DNA of 19,610 nt from positions 1-19,610 of the forward strand of contig CAZFBR010000043.1 of the NCBI GenBank assembly GCA_964517215.1. The letters run 5' to 3'. Made by a program: the position numbers and the translations under genes. The DNA is from CAZFBR01 sp035353495 [NCBI: uncultured bacterium]. Its GTDB lineage: Bacteria; DAOPZR01. This document shows, piece after piece, positions 6,708 to 15,533 of this stretch (position 1 is its first letter; each line of letters starts with the position of its first letter). The notes under the pieces were generated by a model. It was not told where the DNA came from, made no database searches, and saw only the letters and a program-made list of their open reading frames with translations.

Positions 6708-8153
6708 TTGTTTCCCGCCTTTTCCTGTTTCCTGTCCGCCGTTGCTGCTGCGTGTGGGCCCGTCAGGCATCGGTGCTCATGGCGAACCGCCCGCGGCGGC
6801 GCATTTGGTAACAGGAATGCATGGTGTGCCATCAAAACACGAAAACTGCTGTTGGTCCATCCGCGGAATCCGCGGGGATTCTGGGGGCAGGTCACCCGGG
6901 GCAAGACCGGATTTGCCCGGCTGAGCCTGCCGGCGGTCGCTGCCCTTACGCCACCCGACTGGACGGTGGAAATCCTCGATGCGCGCACGGTACCGGCGGT
7001 TGATTATTCCCGCCCGGCCGACCTGGTGGGCATTACTGCGTTTACCGCCGAGGCGCCCAGCGCCTACGAAATTGCCGACGGTTTTCGCCGGCAGGGCGTG
7101 CCGGTGGTCATGGGCGGCGTGCATGCCAGCGCCTGCCCGGACGAGGTGTTGCAGCATGCCGATGCGGTGGTGATCGGCGAGGCGGACTATGTCTGGGCGA
7201 AGGTGCTGGCAGATGCTGCTGCCGGGAACCTGCAGCCACGGTACCGCGCGGAGCGCTACTGCGACCTGCGCGGCATGGCAGTACCCCGGCGCGACCTGCT
7301 TGACCGCAGCATGTACGTCTCGGGGTTTCACACTGTGCAGGCGACGCGCGGCTGTCCGCGCGACTGTGCCTATTGCGCGGTGACCGGCGTTTTCGGCCGG
7401 TCCTTCCGCACCCGCCCGGTGGCCGAGGTGATTGCGGAAATCAGCGCGTTTGATACGCGTGACTTTTTCTTCGTGGACGACAATATCTGCGGCAATCCGG
7501 CGTATGCCCGCGAACTGTTTGCGGCGCTGGCCCCGCTGCGGCGCACCTGGGGCGGTCAGACGGAAATCACCCTGGCCCGCGACGGGGAACTGCTGCGGTT
7601 GTATGCCGCTGCCGGCGGCCGCTATGCGTTTATCGGGTTCGAGTCGCTCTCCGAGGCGAATCTGGCGGCGATCAACAAGCAGTGGGGCAATCTGCGGGAA
7701 TACGGCGCGGCAATCCGCCGGCTGCATGCCGCAGGTATCAATATTCTCGGCAGTTTCATTTTCGGGCTGGACGATGACGATCCGGGTATTTTCCGGCGCA
7801 CGCTCGAATTTGTCACGACGCACGGCATTGACGCAGCCCAATATCACATTCTCACCCCGTTCCCGGGAACGCGGCTCTACACCACGCTGGCAGCGGCGGG
7901 CCGGATTACCGAACGCGACTGGAGTCGTTATCATACCAGCGAGGTGGTGTTCATCCCGCGAGGGATGAGTGTGGATGAACTGCAGCAGGGATACTACTGG
8001 GCATTCCGCGAAACCTATGCCTGGCGGCGGATCGCCCGCCGGGTCCTGCGCCGGCCGCAGGGGATGCTCTTCCGGCTGGCGATGAACATTTCCTATCGCC
8101 GCAAGGCGCAGCGCATGCCAGCGCCTCCCCCGGAAACCGCGGCCGCCAGCTGA
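6708..8153 (+). CDS. B12-binding domain radical SAM protein
   Basis: An N-terminal cobalamin-binding-like Rossmann domain reads LLLVHPRNPRGFWG, then ADLVGITAFTAEAPSAYEIADGFRR, VVMGGVHASACPDEVLQHADAVVIGEAD. The radical SAM core follows, with CxxxCxxC as CPRDCAYC (Cys216, Cys220, Cys223 on this numbering), which holds the 4Fe-4S cluster, then FFFVDDNICGNP and FIGFESLSEANLAAINK. Members of this group do methylations, ring contractions and other radical rearrangements, often on lipids or hopanoids; substrate unknown here. The start is a problem. The frame opens at a TTG (6708), but the first ~40 residues look unlike the family and no ATG or GTG lies in frame before the conserved MK-like KTRKLLLVHP at about 6831. 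It ends 10 nt from the convergent hydroxylase gene. Confidence 0.85.
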   Translation: MFPAFSCFLSAVAAACGPVRHRCSWRTARGGAFGNRNAWCAIKTRKLLLVHPRNPRGFWGQVTRGKTGFARLSLPAVAALTPPDWTVEILDARTVPAVDYSRPADLVGITAFTAEAPSAYEIADGFRRQGVPVVMGGVHASACPDEVLQHADAVVIGEADYVWAKVLADAAAGNLQPRYRAERYCDLRGMAVPRRDLLDRSMYVSGFHTVQATRGCPRDCAYCAVTGVFGRSFRTRPVAEVIAEISAFDTRDFFFVDDNICGNPAYARELFAALAPLRRTWGGQTEITLARDGELLRLYAAAGGRYAFIGFESLSEANLAAINKQWGNLREYGAAIRRLHAAGINILGSFIFGLDDDDPGIFRRTLEFVTTHGIDAAQYHILTPFPGTRLYTTLAAAGRITERDWSRYHTSEVVFIPRGMSVDELQQGYYWAFRETYAWRRIARRVLRRPQGMLFRLAMNISYRRKAQRMPAPPPETAAAS

Positions 8154-8163
8154 ACGCAGCCGG

Positions 8164-10938
8164 TCAGGACCGCTGCGCGGCGAAGAAGCGTTCGGGCGAC
8201 ATCGGCAGGTCGCGGAAGCGGACGCCGCAGGCGGCGAACACGGCATTGTTGATTGCGGGGGCCATGGTGGCGAAGGCGACCTCGCCCACCGCCTTGGCGC
8301 CGTACGGGCCGGTCGGTTCGTGCGGCTGGATGAACTCGACGGCAAATTCCGGCTTCTCGAATATCGTCGGCACGCGATAGGCCAGCAGGTCGCTTTCCCG
8401 CACCCGGCCGTCTGCGGCATAGCTGATCTCTTCGGTCAGGGCATAGCCCAGCGCCTGCAGCGTCGCCCCCTCCATCTGCCCTTCAGCCAGGAGCGGGTTG
8501 ATAATCGTCCCGCAGTCCGCCACCTGCACCGCTTTGACCACGGTGATCCTGCCGGTCTGGATGTCGACATCCACATCGACGAAGGTGGCGATGAACGGCG
8601 GTGCAGCGGTCTCTTTCTTGACGGTGATGCAGAACACGGTATCCACCGGCCTGAGGTCGGCGAAGATGGCGGTCGCCACCTCCGGCAGCGGTTTGGTGAT
8701 GTCGCCGGCAACCAGCATATTGCCGCGCAGCGCCATGCCGTCACGCGGCAGCTGGAATTTCGCCGCCGCCCAGGTGAAAATCTGCTCGCGCAGCCGGGCA
8801 CAGGCCTGCTGCACGGCATGCCCGGCAAAGTAGGTGGTATTGGAGGCGTACGACCCGGAATCGTACGGGGTGACGGCGGTGTCGGCGGTTATGATATGGA
8901 TGCGGGTCAGCGGCACGCCCAGCGTCTGCGCGGCGATTTGCGCCAGCACGGTATCGGCGCCTGTCCCCACATCCACCGCCCCGGAGAGGAGCTGGATGCT
9001 GCCGTCCTCATTGAGCGAGACCGTGACAGACGAGCGGGTGATATTGGCAATCCCGCTCCCTTGCAGGGAAATGGCCATCCCCTTGCCCGTGCGGACATGC
9101 GGGGCCGGCGCCGGTCGCGGCGTGCCCCAGCCGATGCGTTCCTGGCCGCGCGCGATGCAGCGCGGCAGTTCGCAGGTGGTGATCACCTCGCCCGGCGGAT
9201 GGGGCTGGACGAAGAGCGTCTCGACCGGCAGGCGGTCGCCCGCCCGGATATGGTTCAGCAAACGGAGTTCAGCCGGATCCATGCCCAGCTGCGCCGCGGC
9301 CTCGTCCATCAGCGATTCCAGCGCGAACATTACCTGCGGCTCGCCGTAGCCGCGGAAGGCGCCGCCCGGCGTCTTGTTGGTGCAGATCACCTTCGTGTCG
9401 ACACGCACGTTGGGGGCGGGATAGAGTGAGGCGATGCGCATGGTGGCGAGTTCAGCCACCGTCGAGCCGTGCCCGCCGTACGCGCCGGTATCGGACAGGA
9501 TCCCGGCAGTCAGGTCGGTCAGCTTCCCGGCGCGGGTGAACCCGAGTTCGAGGGTCACGCGGAAGGGATGGCGGGTGCGCGCGAACAGGAACTCCTCGCG
9601 GCGCGACAGCAGCAGCTTGACCGGGCGGTCGAGCCGCGCCGCAGCGCAGGCGACGATGGTCTCGACCAGCACCTCCTGTTTGCCCCCAAACCCGCCCCCG
9701 AGCCGCGGCTTTGATACGCGCACCATGGAGAAGGGGAGACCCAATGCCCGGGCGACAATACGGCGGACATCGAACGGCACCTGGGTCGAGGAAATGATAT
9801 TGATGCGCCCGTATTCGTCCTTGGCGGCGATGGCGACGTGCGGCTCGAGATGCACATGCTGCTGCTTGGAGGTGGTGAAGGTCCCACTCACCCGGACCAG
9901 GTCCGGCGTCTGGCCGACGGCGCCCTGCGTGTACTGGAACTCACAGACAAGATTGTGCGCGGGGTCGGCGAAGTTGGCGAGGCCGGCGGGATGGATGGCG
10001 GCTTTGGTCTGCTCGTAGGCGTCGGCAAAGGTGAGCATGACCGGCAGTTCGTCGTAGTCGACGGTAATCAGCTGGAGCGCGGCGTCGGCGGTTGCGAGAT
10101 CCTCCGCGACGACGGCCGCCACGGGCTCGCCGTGGAAGCGGACGGTGTCGGTCAGGATGCGCGCATCGTAGGGTGATGGCTCGGGATAGCCCTGCGCCGC
10201 CGTGGTGAACCGTGTGTCCGGTGTATTGCGGTGGGTTAGCACCAGCCGGACGCCGGGAAGTTTCTCCGCCGCGCTGATGTCGATGGCCCGGATTCGCGCA
10301 TGCGCGACGGTGGCGGTCAGCAGGCGCATGACCAGCTGGCGCGGCATGACCATATCGCTGGCATACGCCGCTTCGCCGCGGGTCAGGCCGTCACCATCGA
10401 GTTTCTCAATGCGTTCGCCGACCGGCGCGGTGCAGTCGTGCGCGGAGGCGAGCTGCGCGCGGTCGGTTCGGCCGTTGATGACGGCGAAGAAAAGCTCGAC
10501 GCCGCGGATGATCTTCTCGTAGCCGGTGCAGCGGCAGAGATTGCCCGACAGCGCGGTCACCAGTTCGTCGCGTTGCGGGTCACGGGCGGCGAAATAGAGG
10601 CCGGCCGCGGCCATGATGAACCCGCAGGTGCAGAACCCGCACTGCGCGCTCCCCGCCTTCTTGAGGCAGAGCGGCAAGAGCCGCAATTCGTCGTTATAGG
10701 CGATGACGCCCTCAATGGTGAGGATTTTGCGACCGACCGACTGACGCGCATTCAGCAGGCAGGAGAGCACCGGCCGCTGGTCCAGCAGCACGGTACAGCC
10801 GCCGCAGGAGCCGCCGTCGCAGGCCTGGCGCAACCCGCGATACCCTTCGCGTTTGAGCAGCTGGACGAGGGTCATGGCGGGCGGCACGGCAACGGTGCGG
10901 TCGCTCCCGTCGATATGCAGGGTAATGCGGTCGCTCAT
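8164..10938 (-). CDS. xdhD: Molybdenum hydroxylase, fused 2Fe-2S and Mo-cofactor subunits (XdhD-like, probable SDMH)
   Basis: A 924-residue protein of the xanthine dehydrogenase family. N-terminal 2Fe-2S ligands are Cys40, 45, 48 and 60 (QACDGGSCGGCTV to LSC); the second cluster uses Cys100, 103, 135 and 137 (CGFC, CRC). The molybdopterin part begins near residue 175 and contains PRLGGGFGGKQE, the substrate-arginine motif GGAFRGYGEPQV, and the catalytic-glutamate region AKAVGEVAFATM. There is no FAD domain; that is the next gene upstream. The architecture and length resemble E. coli XdhD (about 956 aa), of the group called selenium-dependent xanthine dehydrogenase or probable selenate reductase. 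Likely substrate: a purine or other N-heterocycle. The start at 10938 has GGGAGG six nt upstream and overlaps the FAD gene stop as ATGA. Labile selenium at Mo is inferred from the neighbours. Confidence 0.9.
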   Translation of the reverse strand: MSDRITLHIDGSDRTVAVPPAMTLVQLLKREGYRGLRQACDGGSCGGCTVLLDQRPVLSCLLNARQSVGRKILTIEGVIAYNDELRLLPLCLKKAGSAQCGFCTCGFIMAAAGLYFAARDPQRDELVTALSGNLCRCTGYEKIIRGVELFFAVINGRTDRAQLASAHDCTAPVGERIEKLDGDGLTRGEAAYASDMVMPRQLVMRLLTATVAHARIRAIDISAAEKLPGVRLVLTHRNTPDTRFTTAAQGYPEPSPYDARILTDTVRFHGEPVAAVVAEDLATADAALQLITVDYDELPVMLTFADAYEQTKAAIHPAGLANFADPAHNLVCEFQYTQGAVGQTPDLVRVSGTFTTSKQQHVHLEPHVAIAAKDEYGRINIISSTQVPFDVRRIVARALGLPFSMVRVSKPRLGGGFGGKQEVLVETIVACAAARLDRPVKLLLSRREEFLFARTRHPFRVTLELGFTRAGKLTDLTAGILSDTGAYGGHGSTVAELATMRIASLYPAPNVRVDTKVICTNKTPGGAFRGYGEPQVMFALESLMDEAAAQLGMDPAELRLLNHIRAGDRLPVETLFVQPHPPGEVITTCELPRCIARGQERIGWGTPRPAPAPHVRTGKGMAISLQGSGIANITRSSVTVSLNEDGSIQLLSGAVDVGTGADTVLAQIAAQTLGVPLTRIHIITADTAVTPYDSGSYASNTTYFAGHAVQQACARLREQIFTWAAAKFQLPRDGMALRGNMLVAGDITKPLPEVATAIFADLRPVDTVFCITVKKETAAPPFIATFVDVDVDIQTGRITVVKAVQVADCGTIINPLLAEGQMEGATLQALGYALTEEISYAADGRVRESDLLAYRVPTIFEKPEFAVEFIQPHEPTGPYGAKAVGEVAFATMAPAINNAVFAACGVRFRDLPMSPERFFAAQRS

Positions 10939-11735
10939 GCCGCGCCTCCCGCCAGCAGCCGGTCGAGCAGCGCGGCAAGCAGGCGCCGGCGCTGGTCGGC
11001 AGTGGCGCGCTGGTCGCTCTTGGGCGGCGGCAGGGCTGCCAGCTGCGCCTGCAGGTCGGCGGCATTCGTCACCGCGTGCCAGCAGCGCACCTGCAGCCAG
11101 TACGCCGTGAGGGCAAGGTCGAATGCGCCGTCCGTCCGGTCGAGGATGGTCAGCCCGAGAGTGGCAAGGTCGCGGCCCAGTCGTGATTCCTTGTGATGGC
11201 GACCGCCGCGCCATTGCGCCAGCCGTGCCGCCGGAAAGATGAAGGCATCGAGCACGGTATTGGCTGGCAGAGTGAACCTGTCTTTGACCAGCAATTCGGT
11301 GAACGGCCGGGTGACGGCGCCGTCGCGGGTGATGAGGCGCAGGTTGGGCGCAAGCAGATAGAGCGGGCCGAGCGTGTCGGAAAAGTCGAAATGTGAGATC
11401 AGGTTGCCGCCGAGCGTGGCGACATTGCGGATCTGCGGCGACGCGAGGCGTGCGCAGGCCTGGCGGAGCGCGGTGAGCGGCGCCGGCAGGTGCGCCGCGG
11501 CCGCCGCAGCGACGGTGGTGCCGGCGCCGATGGCGACTGTTCCGTCCGTTACGCTGACGGAGGAACTGATGATATGGCGCAGGTCGATGAGCCGCGATGC
11601 GCGGCAGCCGCGCCAGTGCAGTGAAATGCCGCCCGCCAGCAGCGCCGTGTTTGGTACCGGTGCTGCCAGCAGCGCAAAGAGCGCAGATGTATTCTCCGGT
11701 GCGTGATACTCCCGCGTCGCGTGGCGGGTCAGCAT
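10935..11735 (-). CDS. Molybdenum hydroxylase FAD-binding subunit (YgfM/CoxM-like)
   Basis: A 266-residue FAD-binding subunit that passes electrons between the 2Fe-2S clusters of the adjoining hydroxylase and an external acceptor. The first FAD loop is NTALLAGGISLHW (29-41), followed by LIDLRHI and VAIGAGTTVAAA. The second FAD motif LASPQIRNVATLGGNLI (98-113) is the family hallmark. The length is close to the E. coli YgfM type (about 259 residues). The start at 11735 has a strong GGAGGAA ribosome site; the longer frame to 11891 overlaps the upstream gene and is rejected. The stop overlaps the next ATG as ATGA. A gap of 46 nt separates it from the flavodiiron gene, so all three genes are probably one transcript. 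Confidence 0.9.
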   Translation of the reverse strand: MLTRHATREYHAPENTSALFALLAAPVPNTALLAGGISLHWRGCRASRLIDLRHIISSSVSVTDGTVAIGAGTTVAAAAAAHLPAPLTALRQACARLASPQIRNVATLGGNLISHFDFSDTLGPLYLLAPNLRLITRDGAVTRPFTELLVKDRFTLPANTVLDAFIFPAARLAQWRGGRHHKESRLGRDLATLGLTILDRTDGAFDLALTAYWLQVRCWHAVTNAADLQAQLAALPPPKSDQRATADQRRRLLAALLDRLLAGGAA

Positions 11736-11781
11736 GCTATTCCTCCGGGTGCCGGCGCAGCGGCGGCGGGACGCGGCGTGA

Positions 11782-12972
11782 TCAGAGCGTGCCCGCCAGT
11801 TGCCGGCCGTAGTCCCGGGCGCCGGCCAGGGCCGCGGCGTCGGGCGTCCAGGTTGCGCGGAACCCGTCGTCGACGACGGCAAACCCCGCACCGGCGAGAT
11901 GCGTGCAGAGATGTTTCACCGATTCGCCGCTCCAGCCGTAGCAGCCGAACGCCGCGGCCTGCTTGCCCTTGAACCCGAGCCCCTTGCACAGGTCGAGCAG
12001 CGCCGCCAGGGAATGCAGGAAGGAGCGGTTGATCGTGGGGGAACCCATGAGCAGCGCCTTGGAGCGGAAGATCTCCGTGACAACGTCGTTGATGTCCGAG
12101 GTCGGCAGGTTGAACAGCTTTACCGTTACCGCGCGGTCGGCGTCCGTGATCCCCTGCGCAATGGTCTCCGCCAGGCGCCGCGTGCCGTTCCACATGGTGT
12201 CATAGACGATGCTGACCTGGTTTTCACGGTACTCCGCCGCCCAGCGCAGGTACTGCTCGACAATCTGCGCCGGGTGGTCGCGCCAGACCACGCCGTGGCT
12301 CGTGCAGATGACGTCGAGCGGCAGGTTGAGGGCGAGGAATTCGCCGATCTTTTTCGTGACGAGCCCGCTGAAGGGCGTCAGGATGTTGGCGTAGTACTTG
12401 ATCGCCTCGGCATACAGCTCCGCGCGGTCGACCTTGTCGTTGAACAGGTGCTCGGTGGCATAATGCTGGCCGAACGCGTCGTTGGAGAAGAGGATGTTGT
12501 CACCCGTCAGATAGCACATCATCGAGTCGGGCCAGTGCAGCATGGGCGCCTCGACGAAGACGAGCTCCCGGCCGTTGCCCAGCGCCAGCTTGTCGCCCGT
12601 CTTCACCACCTTGAAGTTCCAGTCCTGGTGATACTGGCCCTTGAGCGACTTGACGCCGTTGGCGGTGCAGTAGACCGGGGTCCCCGGAATGCGGCGCAGC
12701 AGTTCCGGCAGGGCGCCGCTATGGTCGGTTTCGCCGTGATTGGCGATGATGTAGTCAATCTTCTGCAGGTCGATCTCCTGCGCAAGATTGGCGACGTATT
12801 CCTCCGCGTAGGGACCCCAGACGGTGTCGATGAGCGCGACTTTCTCCTCGCGCACGAGATAGGAGTTGTAGCTCGAGCCGCGATGCGTGCTGTATTCGTG
12901 GCCGTGGAAATTGCGCAATTCCCAGTCGATCTTGCCGACCCAGCTGACGTTGTTCTTGATGGCGATATGCAT
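11782..12972 (-). CDS. A-type flavodiiron protein (O2/NO reductase)
   Basis: A 396-residue cytoplasmic flavodiiron protein that reduces O2 to water or NO to N2O. The metallo-beta-lactamase-like half carries the diiron ligands HGETDH (79-84), His146 in MLHWPD, Asp165 in SNDAFGQH, and SHGVVWR further on. The flavodoxin-like half starts near residue 250 (VSIVYDTMWNGTRRLAETIA) and contains MGSPTINRSFL and FGCYGWSGE, typical FMN contacts. There is no C-terminal rubredoxin, so an external electron donor is needed. The start has GGGAGG upstream. It is first in the hydroxylase operon. Its promoter carries a perfect TTGAC-N4-GTCAA site at -41.5, fitting nitrosative or oxidative stress control. Identification is firm; the choice between O2 and NO cannot be read. 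Confidence 0.95.
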   Translation of the reverse strand: MHIAIKNNVSWVGKIDWELRNFHGHEYSTHRGSSYNSYLVREEKVALIDTVWGPYAEEYVANLAQEIDLQKIDYIIANHGETDHSGALPELLRRIPGTPVYCTANGVKSLKGQYHQDWNFKVVKTGDKLALGNGRELVFVEAPMLHWPDSMMCYLTGDNILFSNDAFGQHYATEHLFNDKVDRAELYAEAIKYYANILTPFSGLVTKKIGEFLALNLPLDVICTSHGVVWRDHPAQIVEQYLRWAAEYRENQVSIVYDTMWNGTRRLAETIAQGITDADRAVTVKLFNLPTSDINDVVTEIFRSKALLMGSPTINRSFLHSLAALLDLCKGLGFKGKQAAAFGCYGWSGESVKHLCTHLAGAGFAVVDDGFRATWTPDAAALAGARDYGRQLAGTL

Positions 12973-12996
12973 GGCGACCTCCCGCTGTTTTTACAC

Positions 12997-13002
12997 AGTA
13001 TA
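12997..13002 (-). promoter_or_regulatory. -10 element of the flavodiiron/hydroxylase operon
   Basis: On the minus strand the sequence is TGG-TATACT, an extended -10. The predicted start is 12990, about 18 nt before the ATG at 12972, with GGGAGG in between. No consensus -35 is present, as expected for an activator-dependent promoter. Confidence 0.55.
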
Positions 13003-13024
13003 CCATACTCACGGCCCGGTGACA

Positions 13025-13038
13025 TTGACCAACGTCAA
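13025..13038. promoter_or_regulatory. CRP/FNR-family site, HcpR/DNR type (TTGAC-N4-GTCAA)
   Basis: TTGAC-CAAC-GTCAA has perfect 5-nt arms. Its centre (13031.5) is 41.5 bp upstream of the predicted flavodiiron operon start at 12990, the classic class II activation position. The arms match the HcpR/DNR-type recognition sequence better than FNR (TTGAT) or CRP. The same site is about 59.5 bp upstream of a possible start for the divergent VIT/vWA gene, near a class I position. Confidence 0.65.
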
Positions 13039-13121
13039 ATATGGCCGCGCCTGCAACCGGGGGACACGCGGGATTGTCTATACAGTATGCACCATTCCAT
13101 ATTTGACGCCGGGAGGCAATC

Positions 13122-15515
13122 ATGAAACGCGGATATATGCTGGTAATGCTGGCGGTTATGCTGCTGGCGCTGTGCCTGTCAGCATCGCCGGCACTGGCGG
13201 CGGACGGGAACGGCGACCGGACCCTGTCGCCCTATTTTGTGGTGACAAGCGACAGCCCGGGCGTGGACCAGCTCCCGTTGAAGTCGACGTCGGCGCAGGT
13301 GCGCATTGCCGGTGTCATCGCCGACGTGACGGTCACCCAGGTCTACCGCAACACCGGCACGCGCACGCTGGAAGCGATCTACGTCTTTCCGGGTTCGACC
13401 CGCGCCGCGGTGTACGGCATGACCATGACCATCGGCGAGCGCGTGGTGCAGGCGCAGATCCGCGAGCGCGAGCAGGCGCGGCGGGAATACGAGCAGGCGC
13501 GGCAGGAGGGGCGGACGGCGTCGCTGCTCGAGCAGGAACGCCCCAATGTCTTCACCATGAACGTTGCCAATATCCAGCCCGGCGATGAGATCGTGGTCGA
13601 ACTGAAATACACCGAACTGCTGGTGCCGACGGACGGCGTGTACGAGTTTGTCTATCCCGCCGTGGTCGGCCCCCGCTATGCGAACCAGAACGCCGCGACG
13701 GCGCCGGCCACCGACCGGTTCATCGCCAGCCCGTATCTGCCGCAGGGCGACAGCGTGCCGTACGAGTTCAATCTGGTCACCACCATCGCCGCGGGCATGC
13801 CCATCCGCGAGATCACCAGCCCCAGCCATGCGCTCGCGGTGGCATACGACGATCTGCGCACGGCGACGGTGACGCTGCAGCCGGGGACGGGCAACGGCGG
13901 CAATCGCGATTATGTGTTGCGCTACCGGCTGGCGGGTGATGCCATTGCGACGGGGTTGCTGCTGTACGAGGGTGATACGGAGAATTTCTTTCTCATGCTG
14001 GTGCAGCCGCCGGCGCGGGTGACGCCGGCCGCCATCCCGCCGCGCGAGTTCGTGTTTATCGTTGACGTGTCGGGCTCGATGCACGGGTTCCCGCTGTCGA
14101 TCACCAAGAAGCTCATGCGCGACCTGCTCACTGGCCTGCGCCCGGAGGACCGGTTCAATGTGCTGCTCTTCGCCGGCGGCTCGACGGTGCTGGCGGAGCA
14201 GCCGCTGCCGGCGACGGAGGAGAATATCGCCCGCGCCGTCAACGCCATCGACAATGAGCATGGCGGCGGCGGCACGGAACTGCTGCCCGCGCTCAGGCGC
14301 GCGCTGGCGCTGCCGCGCCCGGCGGGCATGTCGCGCAGCGTGGTGATCGCCACCGACGGCTACGTCGGGGTCGAGCGCGAAGCGTTCGACCTGATCCGCG
14401 GCAGCCTGGACCAGGCCAATATGTACGCTTTCGGCATCGGTTCGGGGGTCAATCGCTACCTGATCGAAGGCCTCGCGCGCTGCGGGCAGGGCGAACCGTT
14501 CATCGTGACCAAACCCGACGAAGCGAACGGGCAGGCGGAGAAATTCCGCAGGTATATTGCGGCGCCGGTCCTGACCGGCGTGCAGGTGCAGGCCGCTGGC
14601 TTTGACGTGTACGATGTTGAACCGCAGTCGGTTCCTGATGTGCTGGCGCAGCGGCCGCTGGTGATTTTCGGCAAATGGCGGGGCACGCTGCAGGGCGAAC
14701 TGGCAGTGACCGGCACGGCCGGGGGCGGCGCCTTTAGTGTCCGTGTGCCGGTGGCGGAATTCCGCCCGCGTACGGACCATGCCGCGCTGCGCTACCTGTG
14801 GGCGCGCCAGCGGATCGCCATGCTCGACGACTATAACAATCTCAGCGCCCGCAATGAACTGAAGGATGAGCTGATCGCCCTCGGCCTTAACTACAATCTC
14901 ATGACGCGCTATACGTCGTTTGTCGCGATCGACCGTGTGATTCGGCGCAATGAAAACGGCGAACCGGTGACTGTGCAGCAGACGCTGCCGCTCCCCGAAG
15001 GGGTGGAAAACAGTGCGGTCGGCACGGCCATGCCGCTGTCGCGGCCGGTGCCGGGCGGCAGCTTCGCGGCGCGGCATGCTGTTTCGGCCTCCGCACCGGC
15101 GACAATGCCGGCGGATGCGCTCAACGCGCCGGTGGTCGGCAACCTGTTCACCGGCACGGTTGCCAAGGAGGCGGACAGCATTGTGACCCGCGGCGCGCTC
15201 GCTGATTCCATCTGCGTGCTCGCCCTGGCGGTCGATCAGCCGGCGGTGGCGGTGGCGACGGTGCAGCGCATGGTCACCGGCCAGCTGGCGGGGATGCTGC
15301 CGGCGACGCCGGCGGCGCTGACCGGGCCGGGCCGGAAGCTGATGGTGGAACTGGCGGTGGATAGCGACGGCACGGTCCGTGCCGTGCGTCAGACCGGCGG
15401 TGATCTCGCTCCCGCGCAGGCCGCGCAACTGCTGGCGGCAATGCGCGGCTGGCGGTTCGATGGTCTCGCCGCGGCGTTCCCGGTAACGGTGGTCATGACG
15501 CTCGCCGTCTGGTAA
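13122..15515 (+). CDS. Secreted VIT and von Willebrand factor A domain protein
   Basis: A 797-residue exported protein. A signal peptide (MKRGYMLVMLAVMLLALCLSASPALA, about 1-26) ends in an ALA cleavage site. A VIT domain (about 40-165) contains VTQVYRNTGTRTLEAIYVFPGSTRAAVYGMTM and a charged helix REREQARREYEQAR. A vWA domain (about 307-480) has the metal-binding MIDAS motif DVSGS in FIVDVSGSMHG, with the distal IATDGYVG. The last ~60 residues (LMVELAVDSDGTVRAVRQTGGDL to MRGWRFDG) resemble a TonB/AgmX-type C-terminal domain. No LPXTG-type sorting signal is seen, unlike some VIT-vWA sortase targets. Such proteins usually bind other proteins at the cell surface; ligand unknown. A good GGGAGG precedes the start. 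It lies divergent from the flavodiiron operon. Confidence 0.88.
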   Translation: MKRGYMLVMLAVMLLALCLSASPALAADGNGDRTLSPYFVVTSDSPGVDQLPLKSTSAQVRIAGVIADVTVTQVYRNTGTRTLEAIYVFPGSTRAAVYGMTMTIGERVVQAQIREREQARREYEQARQEGRTASLLEQERPNVFTMNVANIQPGDEIVVELKYTELLVPTDGVYEFVYPAVVGPRYANQNAATAPATDRFIASPYLPQGDSVPYEFNLVTTIAAGMPIREITSPSHALAVAYDDLRTATVTLQPGTGNGGNRDYVLRYRLAGDAIATGLLLYEGDTENFFLMLVQPPARVTPAAIPPREFVFIVDVSGSMHGFPLSITKKLMRDLLTGLRPEDRFNVLLFAGGSTVLAEQPLPATEENIARAVNAIDNEHGGGGTELLPALRRALALPRPAGMSRSVVIATDGYVGVEREAFDLIRGSLDQANMYAFGIGSGVNRYLIEGLARCGQGEPFIVTKPDEANGQAEKFRRYIAAPVLTGVQVQAAGFDVYDVEPQSVPDVLAQRPLVIFGKWRGTLQGELAVTGTAGGGAFSVRVPVAEFRPRTDHAALRYLWARQRIAMLDDYNNLSARNELKDELIALGLNYNLMTRYTSFVAIDRVIRRNENGEPVTVQQTLPLPEGVENSAVGTAMPLSRPVPGGSFAARHAVSASAPATMPADALNAPVVGNLFTGTVAKEADSIVTRGALADSICVLALAVDQPAVAVATVQRMVTGQLAGMLPATPAALTGPGRKLMVELAVDSDGTVRAVRQTGGDLAPAQAAQLLAAMRGWRFDGLAAAFPVTVVMTLAVW

Positions 15516-15533
15516 CCGGGCAGCAGCGCAACC

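Noticed and set aside
12991-13100. Two similar ACAGTAT-containing stretches as a repeat pair
   Set aside because: Matches are short and broken; best explained by the two -10 regions.
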